Assembly: GCF_000818195.1 (NCBI RefSeq)
Contig: NZ_JTHL01000001.1
Span: forward strand, 7,545,852 to 7,609,851
Length of the DNA stretch: 64,000 bases
Origin: Streptomyces sp. 150FB
GTDB lineage: Bacteria; Actinomycetota; Actinomycetes; Streptomycetales; Streptomycetaceae
Direction of reading: 5' to 3'
Positions 55,793 to 64,000 of this stretch are shown here, piece after piece. Position numbers and translations under genes: made by a program. Within the stretch, counting starts at the first letter, position 1, and each line of letters opens with the position of its first letter. The notes beneath the pieces were generated by a model, which saw nothing but the letters and a program-made list of their open reading frames with translations, did not search any database and was not told where the DNA came from.

Positions 55793-56491
55793 TCACCGCG
55801 AGCGACCGGGAGCCGGCGGATGCGATGCCGGCGGGACCTGGGGCGAAGCAGGTGATACCCCAGGGGTGTTGTGCGTCGAGCGGGTCAGGGCGACGCGAGC
55901 CCGCTCGGTCTGCGCCGGCCGTTCGGTGTCCGCTCGGTGAGCTAGATATTCACCGACGCGCACCAACGCCGGTCCCTTGGAACCGAGTTCGTGTGAGCAG
56001 TGCCAGCCTTCGGTGTTGCGGTGCTCCTCGGCACGCTCCTGGTAGAGGTGGAGCACGCTCGGCTGCGAACCGTCCATAAGCGCCATGACGTCGGCCCATT
56101 CGTGCCGCAGCTCCTTCGCCCGGAACAGGATGGCGTCGATCCCGCGTATCCGACGGAGGTCGTCACTGATCGGCCCCTCGACGTAGTCGGGGCCGTCGGC
56201 GGCGGCGCGGACCCCGGCCAGCACCTCGGGTCCGTGGTCGAGGAACACCTCGGCGTGCTTCCAGGCTTCGGCGTCTCGCTTGACCTTCCCGTCCCCGTAG
56301 ACCTTGTCGTCCAGCGGCCAGCCGTCTGCGTCGCAGAGGGAGTCCGAGACCGCGTCCCAGGCGTCGCACGCCTCGTTGATGCTCGCGGCGGCCGTGGCCA
56401 GTGCGGGGAGGTGTCGTCGCCACGCCAAGGGGTCGGTGGCCTGCGGCAACTGGTTATCACCGGAGGAAGGAGGAGTGGAAGAAGCGGACAT
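55793..56491 (-). CDS. Hypothetical protein of the transfer operon
   Basis: A 232-residue protein from ATG 56491. LATAAASINEACDAWDAVSD, AWKHAEVFLDHGPEVLAGVR, AIRFRAKELRHEW-like helices (GIDAILFRAKELRHEWADVM) and LHLYQERAEEHRNTEGWHCS make a helical protein; the last 45 residues are Pro/Ala-rich. It lies 32 bases after the VirB4-type gene. I know of no named family. Codon bias is normal. Confidence 0.6.
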   Translation of the reverse strand: MSASSTPPSSGDNQLPQATDPLAWRRHLPALATAAASINEACDAWDAVSDSLCDADGWPLDDKVYGDGKVKRDAEAWKHAEVFLDHGPEVLAGVRAAADGPDYVEGPISDDLRRIRGIDAILFRAKELRHEWADVMALMDGSQPSVLHLYQERAEEHRNTEGWHCSHELGSKGPALVRVGEYLAHRADTERPAQTERARVALTRSTHNTPGVSPASPQVPPASHPPAPGRSR

Positions 56492-56523
56492 GATCGATCC
56501 CTTTTGCTGTGCCGGTCGTTGGG

Positions 56524-58029
56524 CTAGGCCGCCATGCGGGCGTCTGTGTCGAACAGCTCCCGCTCGGCCGGGTGGAGGATGTGCTGGGTGATGAAGGAGC
56601 GGCCGGCGACCTTCCACAGACCTCGGCCCTTGGTCAGGGCGGAGACCGCCTGGGTCTCGACGCCGGTCAGGCCGAGCAGAGATGCAGCGGCGGCGAGCTG
56701 GTCGGGCTCCTGGCGGTAGATGATCCGGGTGGAGCAGTCGGCCAGCAGGCCCTCGGCCAGAACTCGGCCGCGCGAGCCGGCATCGCCCGCCGAGAGCAAA
56801 TCGCTCAGGCGGTGGATCACCATCAGGTTCGCGATGCCCAGCCCTCGGGAGAGCTTCCACTGGCTCTGCATCCGCTCCAGCAGCCCGACGTGCCGCATCA
56901 GCCGCCACGCCTCGTCGTAGATCACCCAGCGCCGACCGCCATCGGGATCACTGAGGGCTGATTCCATCCAGGCGCTCGCGCACGTCATCGCGAGCACCAG
57001 TGCCGTGTCGTCACCGGAGCCGCCGAGACGGGAGAGGTCGATGGACAGCATCGGTGTGGTCGGGTCGAACGACACGGTGCTCGGCGCGTCGAACATGCCG
57101 CTCAAATCGCCGTGCACGAGGCGTCGCAGGGCGTGGGCGAGGTCCTGGGCGGCTGAACCGAGGTGCCCCGCCTGGTGGCCGAGGGCCTGGTCGAGGCGTT
57201 CGGGGGAGCCGAGTACGTGGGCGATCTCGCCGAGCAGCGGCACCGTGCCCCGGGCGGCGGCGTCAGCGACGACCAGATCCAGGGCCAGGTCGAGGGCGGT
57301 GTGCTCCATCGGCAGCAGGTCGCGCTTCAGCACGGTGCGGGCGAGGCTGGCCAGCAGCAGCAGACGGCGCTTGCGAACCTCCGTAAACCAGTCCTCCTCG
57401 CTCACGGAGGCGGGGCGGGCCGGGGCGTCCAGCGGGTTCAACCGTCCAGGGAGCCCCGGGCCCAGGGCGATGCTGTAGCCGCCGAGGGCCTGCGAGACAC
57501 CGGTCCACTCCCCCTTGGGATCGCAGGGGACGTAGATCCGGTAGCCGTGGGCGATTGACCGGGTGGCGATCGACTTCGCCAGCGCTGACTTGCCCATGCC
57601 GATGATCCCGGCCAGGACCGCGTTGGGGTTGGTGAAGCCCTCCACCCTGCCGCTGTTGTAGAGCGAGAACGGGTCGAAGCAGAAGGCCGCCTCCGCGTGC
57701 ACATCGCGGCCGATGAACACGCCTTCGGCGCCCAGGCCGCCCTCGGCCACGAACGGGTACGCGCCGCTGGCTGTGGCGGTGGTCATCCGGTGGGCGGGCA
57801 GGGCGAGCTTGCTGCCGCGGGCGGAGGCCGGACCGGGGCGACCGGCGAGCGGGTAGGTGGGCCGCAGATCCGGGTCGAGGGTCTGCTCGGCGCGGAGCTT
57901 GGGCGGGGCTCCGGCGAGGCGTGCCTGGCGGCGGGCTTCGGTGAAACCGGCTCGGGCGGCCCGCTGCTCGGCGCATGTCGTCTTACGGGGCACGAACAGA
58001 GGGGAGGCGCTGGCGCGGGTACGGGGCAT
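56524..58029 (-). CDS. VirB4-type conjugation ATPase
   Basis: A 501-residue ATPase. VEGFTNPNAVLAGIIGMGKS carries Walker A (GIIGMGKSA), CDPKGEWTGVSQALGGYSIA and LPGRLNPLDAP follow, TTPMLSIDLSRLGGSGDDTA and GGRRWVIYDEAWRLMRHVGL is Walker B with DEAW, LSRGLGIANLMVIHRLSDLL the sensor helix. This is the C-terminal ATPase half of VirB4/TraC, which powers type IV secretion; the N-terminal half seems to be supplied by the SCO6880-type protein encoded upstream. The start GTG/ATG region is basic (MPRTRASASPLFVPRKTTCA). Confidence 0.9.
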   Translation of the reverse strand: MPRTRASASPLFVPRKTTCAEQRAARAGFTEARRQARLAGAPPKLRAEQTLDPDLRPTYPLAGRPGPASARGSKLALPAHRMTTATASGAYPFVAEGGLGAEGVFIGRDVHAEAAFCFDPFSLYNSGRVEGFTNPNAVLAGIIGMGKSALAKSIATRSIAHGYRIYVPCDPKGEWTGVSQALGGYSIALGPGLPGRLNPLDAPARPASVSEEDWFTEVRKRRLLLLASLARTVLKRDLLPMEHTALDLALDLVVADAAARGTVPLLGEIAHVLGSPERLDQALGHQAGHLGSAAQDLAHALRRLVHGDLSGMFDAPSTVSFDPTTPMLSIDLSRLGGSGDDTALVLAMTCASAWMESALSDPDGGRRWVIYDEAWRLMRHVGLLERMQSQWKLSRGLGIANLMVIHRLSDLLSAGDAGSRGRVLAEGLLADCSTRIIYRQEPDQLAAAASLLGLTGVETQAVSALTKGRGLWKVAGRSFITQHILHPAERELFDTDARMAA

Positions 58030-58054
58030 GACGTTTCTCCAGGTGAGGGGTGAA

Positions 58055-58507
58055 TCAGCGGCGGACGAGGCCGGTGAACGGGGCGTGCAGGTCGGCCGGG
58101 GTAGTGCGCCGCCGCACGAGATGCGCGGTGCGCTGGTGGCGCTGGCAGATGGTCAGGCCCGGCGCTCCCTCCGGAAGGCCGGCCTGGCACACCTCCGGTG
58201 CGGGGATCTCGCCGGAGTCCGGCCGGGGCGCCGCGTGGTAGGCGGCGTGGAGGTGCTCGGCGGCCTGCCAGATGCGGGTGCGGGCGGTACGGAGCTGGTC
58301 GCCCTCGACCGCGACGAGCTGCCCGGTGCGACCGGCGTGGGCGTCGAGCAGCCCGTACAGCGAGACGAGGTGGGCGTGCAGGGCGTCCAGCTCGGCCCGG
58401 GTGGTGACCAGCGGGCCGCCCGGGATGTTGAGTGCCCGGTGGAAGTCGAGCGCGGCGGTGGCGAAGGGCACGAAGTCCTGCGCGGTCGGGCTGGCGGTGC
58501 GGGACAT
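58055..58507 (-). CDS. Hypothetical protein between SCO6880 and VirB4 genes
   Basis: A 150-residue protein from ATG 58507. TAQDFVPFATAALDFHRALN, VTTRAELDALHAHLVSLYGL, RTARTRIWQAAEHLHAAYHA form three long helices, then EVCQAGLPEGAPGLTICQRH with two Cys and a basic end. It is encoded between two type IV secretion ATPase-like genes, so it is likely a structural or assembly part of the machine. No family recognised. Confidence 0.6.
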   Translation of the reverse strand: MSRTASPTAQDFVPFATAALDFHRALNIPGGPLVTTRAELDALHAHLVSLYGLLDAHAGRTGQLVAVEGDQLRTARTRIWQAAEHLHAAYHAAPRPDSGEIPAPEVCQAGLPEGAPGLTICQRHQRTAHLVRRRTTPADLHAPFTGLVRR

Positions 58508-58532
58508 GAGGGTGCTCTTTCGAAGGGAAGGG

Positions 58533-59999
58533 TCAGGCAGCAAGCGCGAGCGGCAGGGCGGCGGCGGTGAACGCCTCGGCCTGCTGCCAGGTCAGCGGCC
58601 GGAGATCGAGCTGGGCGCCGACAGCGGCGGTCTCCACGACGGCGCAGGCGGTGCGCAGCTCGTCCTCGGTGTCGGCCGAGACGGTCAGCAGACCGGTCAG
58701 GGCGACGTCGGCGTGCCCGGCGATGAGCTGGCGTTCGCGGGACTTGATGTCCTGGTACTCGATCGAGTCCGCCTCGGAGTCGACCTGACCGCGCCGGGCC
58801 CGTTCGGCGGCGTCGGCGATCACGCTGGACTTCTTGCGCTGCACGTCGCGCAGGGCGGCGTCGAGGTTCTTCGGCTCGTAGGAGAGCGACAGCGTGCGCC
58901 GGACGCCGCCGGTGAACAGGAGCTGGTGCAGGAAGCCGGCGCTGGTCTCGGTGCGCGGCCAGTTCTCCACCCAGTAGGTGGCGTGCACGGCGGAGTCGGT
59001 GGCGATGTGGTCCGCCTTCTCGACGACCACGACGGGGCCGGCGGCGGCGGGCTCGGCCTCGGGGCGACCGGCCGTGGACCAGCGGTCGAGTGTCGCCAGC
59101 GCCTTCGGGTCGTAGGAGGTGCGCACCACGGCGGCGATCTCGCGGGCGGTGAGCCAGCCCGTCGGGGTGAGACCGGCGGTCCGCGCCGCCTGGTCGAACG
59201 TGGAGGTGAGCTGGGCGAGGACGCTGAAGGCACCGGTGAGACCGCCGCCGGCCTGGTTGATCAGCCGACGGGCCGCCTTGGTGTCCAGGCACACCGCGAC
59301 GTACGCCTCGTGCGGGGCGGCTGCGGGGCCGGCGCTCTGGATCAGCTCGTTGTAGATCGCCCCGGCCATCGGGGTGTCGGGTCGGCCGTGCTCTTCCCAG
59401 TAGCGGCGCAGCGCGTCGCCGGAGTCGGGGATGGTGCGCTCGATCACCTGGATGCGGGCGATCTGCCCGGTGCGGGCGAGGGCTGCCAGCGCGCGTCCCC
59501 AGCCGCCGACGTTGGCCTGCTGGGTGCCGGGGTCGAGCAGGGCGTAGGCGCGGGAGGAGACCTTGACCACCGCGGTCAGCGTCCCGGTGTGCGGGTTGTG
59601 GACGGCGCCGTACTTGCCGTCGGGAGCAGTGGTCACGCGCAGGCTGGCAGCGGTGCCGGGAAGGTGGAGCAGTCCCTCGCGGGTCGGCCGGCGGGAGGGC
59701 CGGGTGAGCCAGACGAGCTGGCCTCGCATGCGGCGCAGCGCGTACCGGACGACGATCGGGGTCCAGTCCGCCAGAGCACGGCCTCGGTGGCGGACGAAGA
59801 CGAGCAGGGCGATCACGGCCCACAGCGGTATGAGCTGGAGGGCGCCGACCACACCGCGGGCGAGGATCACGGCGAGAAGGAGAAGGCCGGTGAGCCCGGC
59901 GACGACCAACTGCGGGACGGACAGGCCGAGCAGGACGCCGCGCCTGCTGCGGTGCGGGAACTTCACGGTGGGCGTGGAGGACTGGTGCTTGCCGGACAT
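58533..59999 (-). CDS. SCO6880-family type IV secretion protein
   Basis: A 488-residue protein. After VKFPHRSRRGVLLGLSVPQL come two membrane segments (VVAGLTGLLLLAVILARGVV, ALQLIPLWAVIALLVFVRHR), a PrgI-like start. The cytoplasmic part has LRVTTAPDGKYGAVHNPHTG, TLTAVVKVSSRAYALLDP, EAYVAVCLDTKAARRLINQA, LHQLLFTGGVRRTLSLSYEP and DVALTGLLTVSADTEDELRT, matching SCO6880-type proteins and the N-terminal domain of VirB4. It has no Walker motifs. It and the 501-residue ATPase probably make up one split VirB4/PrgI system. Confidence 0.85.
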   Translation of the reverse strand: MSGKHQSSTPTVKFPHRSRRGVLLGLSVPQLVVAGLTGLLLLAVILARGVVGALQLIPLWAVIALLVFVRHRGRALADWTPIVVRYALRRMRGQLVWLTRPSRRPTREGLLHLPGTAASLRVTTAPDGKYGAVHNPHTGTLTAVVKVSSRAYALLDPGTQQANVGGWGRALAALARTGQIARIQVIERTIPDSGDALRRYWEEHGRPDTPMAGAIYNELIQSAGPAAAPHEAYVAVCLDTKAARRLINQAGGGLTGAFSVLAQLTSTFDQAARTAGLTPTGWLTAREIAAVVRTSYDPKALATLDRWSTAGRPEAEPAAAGPVVVVEKADHIATDSAVHATYWVENWPRTETSAGFLHQLLFTGGVRRTLSLSYEPKNLDAALRDVQRKKSSVIADAAERARRGQVDSEADSIEYQDIKSRERQLIAGHADVALTGLLTVSADTEDELRTACAVVETAAVGAQLDLRPLTWQQAEAFTAAALPLALAA

Positions 60000-60089
60000 G
60001 GTGGTTCCAGACGGTGGGAGCGGGCGGAGGACGGGGCGCGCGGCGCTCTTCTGGACGTCATGGCGAGACCTTCCTGCTGGTGGGGGGGC

Positions 60090-60120
60090 GGGGGCGGGCC
60101 GTGGAGTGCGGCCCGCCCCC
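60090..60120. terminator. GC hairpin between the SCO6881- and SCO6880-type genes
   Basis: GGGGGCGGGCC and GGCCCGCCCCC are perfect 11-base arms around a nine-base loop, in the 130-base gap of the leftward operon. It lacks a T-run in either direction. It may attenuate transcription or protect mRNA ends rather than stop it fully. Confidence 0.45.
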
Positions 60121-60132
60121 GGGGGATGTGGG

Positions 60133-61542
60133 TCAGGAACCCGACGGCGGCTGGGTGGGATACACCCAGTTCGTCGGCGTCGCGGAGCCGGTGGCCGATG
60201 GCCCGGACGCGGACGCCGGAGTGCCCGAGGTCGAAGGTCCGGGGTCGGCTGGCGGCATGGAGGTCATGTCGCCGCCCGGAGCCGATGCGCCTGCTAGGTG
60301 ACCGGAGCCGCCCGCCACGCCTTGGACAGCCGAATCGGACCCTTCCGGTTCGTCCTCGCCAGGACGTGTGATCAGTGGCGGGATCCCGGGGCGCTGGATC
60401 AGAGCCCGGCCCTTGTCGCCGCTCGCGTCCGGGTCTTCGCCGTACCGGAAGCGGGTCTGCTGCTTGGGCGGCCCGGCGTCGATGCCCTCCTTGCTGAGGT
60501 TGCCGCCGGAGGGGTTGATGCCGGAGGCGACGCCATCGGTCCCCGCACCGGGGACCTGGTTCGGACCCTGCGGAGCGGGGGTGCCGGTGCTGGCCCGCAT
60601 CGCGAGGCTGCCCGCGGTCTTCGCTGCTCCAGCAGCGACTGCCATACCGGCGACGCCGGTACGGTGCATGTCGTCGTGGCCGCCGCCGTCGCTGGCCCAG
60701 TGGACGAACTTGTACGTCGCGTAGGGGCAGAGCAACACCAGGACCATCACGACGATGCCGGCCATCGCGTCGGACAGGGCCGCCATTCCGTCGCTGGCGT
60801 CGGTCTTGCCCATGGCGGAGACGCCGATCAGGAAGACCACGGTCATCAACAGCTTGGAGACGATGAGGGTGCCGGTGGCCTCGATCCAGCCGCGCCGCCA
60901 CCGTTTGGCGACTTCCCAGCCGCCGCCCGCCCCGGCGAACACCGCGAGCGCGACCATGATCAGGACGCCGACCTTGCGGGCCACCATCACGCCCCAGTAG
61001 AGGAAGGCACCGATCGCGCACCCGAAGGCCACCAGCGCGGGCACACCCCAGCCGAGGCCGTACATGGCCCCCATCTGATCGACCTTGATCACACGGCGGA
61101 TCGCGTCGTCGATCGAGGTGTTGGCGGCTTTGAAGAGGCCGTCGGACAGCGCGTTGACCACAGTGATGGCGACGGTGGTGAAGGCGATGGCGGAGAAGCT
61201 GAACAGAACTCCGGTCATGGTGCCGAACGCCGCTTTGGCGAGTGCGCGTTCGTCTCGGCGCCAGGCCGCGGTCATGAGCTGGATGCAGAAGATGCCGACG
61301 GTCAGAGCGAGGCCGATGGGCAGCAGCAGCTCGTAGTTGTCACGGAACCATCCGGCGTTGAGGTCGATGGCCGTTGTCTTGTTGACGGCCTTGGCGGCCA
61401 GGTCGGCCGCGCTGGACGCCAGCTCGCCCGCCGACTTCGCGATCCACGCGCCGAGGCCGTCCGTGACGGTGCCAGCGGGGTTGGTGGCGAAGTCGACAGC
61501 GCCGCACACCTTGTCCATCAGCGGGAAGTCGCAGACTCCCAT
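60133..61542 (-). CDS. VirB6/TrbL-like polytopic channel protein (SCO6881-type)
   Basis: A 469-residue protein. Residues 60-300 hold about six membrane segments: NYELLLPIGLALTVGIFCIQ, FGTMTGVLFSFSAIAFTTVA, MYGLGWGVPALVAFGCAIGA, MVARKVGVLIMVALAVFAGA, LIVSKLLMTVVFLIGVSAMG and AMAGIVVMVLVLLCPYATYK. Residues 300-469 are Gly/Pro/Ser-rich and disordered. This is the VirB6/TrbL plan, a core of the inner-membrane channel of conjugation. The order next to SCO6880 matches the actinobacterial type IV secretion cluster. Confidence 0.85.
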   Translation of the reverse strand: MGVCDFPLMDKVCGAVDFATNPAGTVTDGLGAWIAKSAGELASSAADLAAKAVNKTTAIDLNAGWFRDNYELLLPIGLALTVGIFCIQLMTAAWRRDERALAKAAFGTMTGVLFSFSAIAFTTVAITVVNALSDGLFKAANTSIDDAIRRVIKVDQMGAMYGLGWGVPALVAFGCAIGAFLYWGVMVARKVGVLIMVALAVFAGAGGGWEVAKRWRRGWIEATGTLIVSKLLMTVVFLIGVSAMGKTDASDGMAALSDAMAGIVVMVLVLLCPYATYKFVHWASDGGGHDDMHRTGVAGMAVAAGAAKTAGSLAMRASTGTPAPQGPNQVPGAGTDGVASGINPSGGNLSKEGIDAGPPKQQTRFRYGEDPDASGDKGRALIQRPGIPPLITRPGEDEPEGSDSAVQGVAGGSGHLAGASAPGGDMTSMPPADPGPSTSGTPASASGPSATGSATPTNWVYPTQPPSGS

Positions 61543-61570
61543 GGGTCGTACCTCCGTTCTGGGGCGAGGG

Positions 61571-62251
61571 TCAGGGCGCGACGGACGGCATGACGCCGAC
61601 CAGGGCGCAGGGGTGGTTGGGCCGGCACTGGACCGCGAGGGTGGCGGAACGGCTCTCCGCGCCGCCGGCGGACGCGCCCTTCCAGCGAATCGACTGCTTG
61701 CCGGAGACCGTGACGGCGTAGACGTACGCCTGGGTGATCGCCCCGGGGTCGTCCTGGAGGGCCTGGGTGAAGGCGTGCGGGAAGTGCCCCTCGTTGACCT
61801 TGGCGGTGGCGACCTGCTTGTTGGCCGCCATCTCCTTCCACAGCACGGCCGAGGGGACCACCTGGTCGACGGAGGCCGGATCCGCGTACTTCGACTCCGT
61901 GGTCACCCAGCCACGCAGCGCCTTGCGCAGCTCGGGCTGCGAGTACGCGCGGGTGTCGTACGACCACAGCGCTGCGGCGGCGGCCTTCCCGTACGTGATC
62001 GGGTCGTGGGTTTTCGGTGGAACAGGCAGAGCGCGGGGCCGGGTATGAGGCCCGGACGGTGGCGCAGACGACGTGGACGCCGTGGGCGAACTCGGCGGTG
62101 GCGCCGCAGTATCGGAGGGGCTTCGGCCCTCGCGGGTGAGGTAGGCGGCCAGGCCGGCGAGGGCGACGAGCACCGCCAGGACGGCAGTGCCGAGCAGCGC
62201 CGGGCGGCGCACGCGAGATGCGCCGCCGGGGTGGGTGGAGTGCTGAGCCAT
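61571..62251 (-). CDS. VirB8-like transfer protein
   Basis: A 226-residue protein from ATG 62251. SRVRRPALLGTAVLAVLVAL plus AGLAAYL is one membrane span near the start, then a Pro/Ser/Thr linker of about 50 residues and an extracytoplasmic domain: YGKAAAAALWSYDTRAYSQP, RGWVTTESKYADPASVDQVV, NEGHFPHAFTQALQDDPGAI and TQAYVYAVTVSGKQSIRW. A single span and a small alpha/beta outer domain in this position fits VirB8/TcpC, a scaffold of the channel. Sequence identity to known VirB8 is too low to confirm by eye. Confidence 0.65.
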   Translation of the reverse strand: MAQHSTHPGGASRVRRPALLGTAVLAVLVALAGLAAYLTREGRSPSDTAAPPPSSPTASTSSAPPSGPHTRPRALPVPPKTHDPITYGKAAAAALWSYDTRAYSQPELRKALRGWVTTESKYADPASVDQVVPSAVLWKEMAANKQVATAKVNEGHFPHAFTQALQDDPGAITQAYVYAVTVSGKQSIRWKGASAGGAESRSATLAVQCRPNHPCALVGVMPSVAP

Positions 62252-62559
62252 CAGTGGACCTGCGTCCCGAGCGTCGAGAAGAACGCCACCACGCCGTTGG
62301 CCGCACCGAGAAGAAGGGCCGCGCCCGCGCTGACCAGCACGCCCTTCTTCCCGTTCGCTTCGGCCTGGTGACCACCGGAGTGGTGGCCCCAGGCCCACAC
62401 GCCCGCACTGACGGCGAGGGCTCCGACCACGGCGATGAGCCCGAAGAGGTTGATCGAGCCCATCACCTGCTTGAGGACGTTGAGGCCAGGGAGCCCGCCC
62501 TCGTTCGGCTTGATTCCGGGGTCGTAGGCGAGCTGTATGACCTGGTCAGCGAGATACAT
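62251..62559 (-). CDS. DUF6112 family small membrane protein
   Basis: A 102-residue protein from ATG 62559. YDPGIKPNEGGLPGLNVLKQ, VMGSINLFGLIAVVGALAVS and KGVLVSAGAALLLGAANGVV give two membrane spans and a P(N)..GLPG start. This is the layout of DUF6112 proteins near type IV secretion genes in Streptomyces; size and spans also recall VirB2-type pilin subunits. The stop shares one base with the next start (TGATG). Confidence 0.78.
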   Translation of the reverse strand: MYLADQVIQLAYDPGIKPNEGGLPGLNVLKQVMGSINLFGLIAVVGALAVSAGVWAWGHHSGGHQAEANGKKGVLVSAGAALLLGAANGVVAFFSTLGTQVH

Positions 62560-62647
62560 GGGAACTCCAGTTCGAGTGAGCGCACGCCAGGGCCCGGCGG
62601 GGTGAACCAGCGGTGTGAGGGGAGGTGGGGAGGGGGAGGAGCGCCGG

Positions 62648-63793
62648 TCAGACGACTCGGCGGGCCGCGAGAATCCGCGATTTCCAGGACGCGACGGTGG
62701 TGATCCGTACGACGTCACCGGTGTGCGGGGCGTGGACGATCAGGCCCTGCCCGATCGCCATCCCGACGTGCTCCGGTACGGCGGCCGTTCCCTCGGTGAA
62801 GAGGAGGTCGCCCGGCTTGAGGGCATCGACCGAGACGGCCTTGCCGTCCTTGACCTGCGTGTACGTGGTCCGCGTCAGGGTGACCCCGGCGGCTTTGTAC
62901 GCGCCCTGCATCAGGGAGGAGCAGTCGCAGCGGCCCATCGGGTTCTTGCCGTGGGAGTCGGTGCACGTGCCGCCCCACTGATACGGCGTGCCGAGCTGGC
63001 CGAGCGCCCACCGGATGGCCGTCTGCACCTTCGGCGGCGCGGAGGCTGGAATCTTGTACTCGTCCGGCAACGCGCCCGCCAGGATAGTGCCGAAGTCCGT
63101 CCCGTCACCGTCCGCCGAACAACCCCCCGCGGAATCGGGAGAGGGGCTGCCGGCATCGGCAGAACCGGACGGCGACGGGCTCGGCGATGCACCGCCGGCC
63201 TCCCGCAGCAGGGGCTCGATGGCCTTCTGCAGGGCGGTGGCCAGCGGCTCCCACTTGGCGTACGCCTCCGGGAAGCCCGACTTCTGCACCGCCTGGGCGG
63301 CCTGGGTGACAGACAGGGACTGCCAGCCGGAGACCTTCTTGAGGCCCTCGTAGAACTTCGTCGAGGCGTGCACCGGGTCGAGGATCTGGCTGGCCGTGCC
63401 CCAGCCCATCGACGGCCGCTGCTGGAAGAGACCCAGCGAATCGCGGTCGCCGTAGGTCAGGTTGCGCAGGCCGCTCTCCTGCAGCGCGGTCGCCAGGGCG
63501 ACGACCTGCCCTCGGGCGGGGATGTTCATCGCGACGCCCGTGGCCTGGATCGTCTTGGCGTTGGGCACCTGGTCGGCAGGCGCGTCCAGGCCCGGCACGG
63601 AGACCGAGCCCTTATCGCCGCCGTCCAGAATGGCCTTCACCTGTTTGGCGACGGCGGAGGTGTCCACACCCTGTGCACCGCCGGTCGAGCACGAGGCCGA
63701 GGCGGTCCCGGCACCGATGCCGAGGATCGGCAGTGCCAGCAGGAGTGGTCCGGTGGCGCACAGACCGACGAGCGCTCCTGTCGTCTTCTTCAC
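62648..63793 (-). CDS. Secreted lysozyme-like and NlpC/P60 cell-wall hydrolase
   Basis: A 381-residue protein with a signal peptide (MKKTTGALVGLCATGPLLLA, LPILGIGAGTASA). The first domain, VVALATALQESGLRNLTYGD, RDSLGLFQQRPSMGWGTASQ, is transglycosylase-like with Glu in LQESG. After a Ser/Pro linker the NlpC/P60 domain has WALGQLGTPYQWGG, RCDCSSLMQGAYKAAGVTLT (catalytic Cys), VDALKPGDLLF, PEHVGMAIG (His) and HAPHTGDVVRI. Such two-domain hydrolases open the peptidoglycan for conjugation machines, the VirB1 role. It is the first transfer gene before the right edge. Confidence 0.9.
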   Translation of the reverse strand: MKKTTGALVGLCATGPLLLALPILGIGAGTASASCSTGGAQGVDTSAVAKQVKAILDGGDKGSVSVPGLDAPADQVPNAKTIQATGVAMNIPARGQVVALATALQESGLRNLTYGDRDSLGLFQQRPSMGWGTASQILDPVHASTKFYEGLKKVSGWQSLSVTQAAQAVQKSGFPEAYAKWEPLATALQKAIEPLLREAGGASPSPSPSGSADAGSPSPDSAGGCSADGDGTDFGTILAGALPDEYKIPASAPPKVQTAIRWALGQLGTPYQWGGTCTDSHGKNPMGRCDCSSLMQGAYKAAGVTLTRTTYTQVKDGKAVSVDALKPGDLLFTEGTAAVPEHVGMAIGQGLIVHAPHTGDVVRITTVASWKSRILAARRVV

Positions 63794-64000
63794 GGCCGCC
63801 GCCGTTCAGCGCGACGGCGATGCGGACCAGGCGACGGAGGTGGGTCGGGGCGCGGGTGTGTCAGGGCATGCTGCATCGCAGCGGCTCCTCGGTGTTCGTA
63901 GGAGGCGCGGTGCTGACTTCTCGTGCAAAGCCGTCGGCACCGCGCCGATGTGCATCCGCCTCTCGGCGGGCCCGGGTCAGAGGAGTTGGTAGCTCCAGGA
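63794..64000. other. Right edge, no gene called
   Basis: The last 207 bases lie upstream of the NlpC/P60 gene. Open frames here are shadows of low quality. The operon promoter may be here or further right. Nothing else is supported. Confidence 0.4.

Larger units (their letters stand above)
25174..63793. mobile_element. Conjugative element with relaxase and type IV secretion genes (incomplete)
   Basis: From about 25.2 kb to the right edge the genes form one conjugation and maintenance set. Rightward: primosome-like pair, WhiB, DUF2637, MobC, relaxase. Leftward from the right edge: cell-wall hydrolase, DUF6112, VirB8-like, VirB6-like, SCO6880, VirB4, VirD4, DnaB-N, DNA methyltransferase. Cargo comprises CBASS, HEPN, GIY-YIG, RelE-fold, DUF317 genes and an IS5-type insertion. 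The left limit is set at the first gene of this type; it could lie further left. No integrase, attachment site or partition pair is visible, so a plasmid is also possible. Confidence 0.75.

Noticed and set aside
58153-59823. A 556-codon leftward frame overlapping the SCO6880 gene.
   Set aside because: Extremely Arg/Pro-rich; the alternate frame of the same strand encodes the SCO6880-type protein.

Overview
The window looks like Streptomyces DNA or that of a close relative. It is very GC-rich with G/C-dominated third codon positions, uses GTG and TTG starts freely, links genes by four-base ATGA/GTGA overlaps, and carries families typical of that genus (WhiB, DUF317, DUF2637, DUF4913, MmyB-type and XRE-TPR regulators, SCO6880/SCO6881-type transfer proteins). 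All function calls come from reading translated sequence; no database search was run. No rRNA, tRNA or CRISPR array was seen.

Layout. (1) 1-3.5 kb: an incomplete nuclease gene coupled to a GIY-YIG gene, a decayed IS1380-type transposase, a PD-(D/E)XK/zinc-ribbon protein and cutA. (2) 3.5-6.4 kb: a regulatory head made of an XRE-TPR regulator (leftward) divergent from a HATPase and an overlapping unknown gene, with a repeat-rich promoter between them. (3) 6.45-20.09 kb: a rightward block of fourteen genes, most with overlapping stops and starts: HAD phosphatase, GT-B transferase, thymidylate-synthase-fold protein, NodU/TobZ carbamoyltransferase, second glycosyltransferase, P-loop kinase, methyltransferase, two APH-like kinases around a histidine phosphatase, NAD epimerase, a SAH-hydrolase-like dehydrogenase, Nudix and a KdsB-like CMP-ulosonate synthetase. 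It contains no PKS or NRPS gene. It reads as an uncharacterised pathway for a nucleoside- or sugar-acid-type product or for a cell-surface glycan. (4) 20.1-24.7 kb: a P450, MAB_1171c-type membrane protein and ImmA/IrrE peptidase operon facing a MmyB-type regulator and an EspR-like regulator.

(5) About 25 kb to the right edge: a conjugative element using a relaxase and a type IV secretion system rather than the single-protein TraB route of most Streptomyces plasmids. Rightward genes supply a primosome-like pair, WhiB, DUF2637, MobC and a MOBP-type relaxase, with strong inverted repeats that could be oriT. Leftward genes, starting beyond or near the right edge, encode a NlpC/P60 cell-wall hydrolase, DUF6112, a VirB8-like protein, a VirB6-like channel, SCO6880, a VirB4 ATPase, a VirD4 coupling protein, a DnaB-N protein, a C5 DNA methyltransferase and accessory genes. 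Cargo includes a two-gene CBASS defence locus (CD-NTase plus Cap15-like effector), a HEPN protein, a second GIY-YIG protein, a RelE-fold protein, and an IS5-family element that seems to carry an Imm1 immunity gene as passenger.

At least four genes in the conjugative half are broken by single-base frameshifts (methyltransferase, coupling protein and two unknowns), whereas the 3.5-24.7 kb part shows none. Neither an integrase nor attachment sites are visible, so integrated element and plasmid cannot be told apart.
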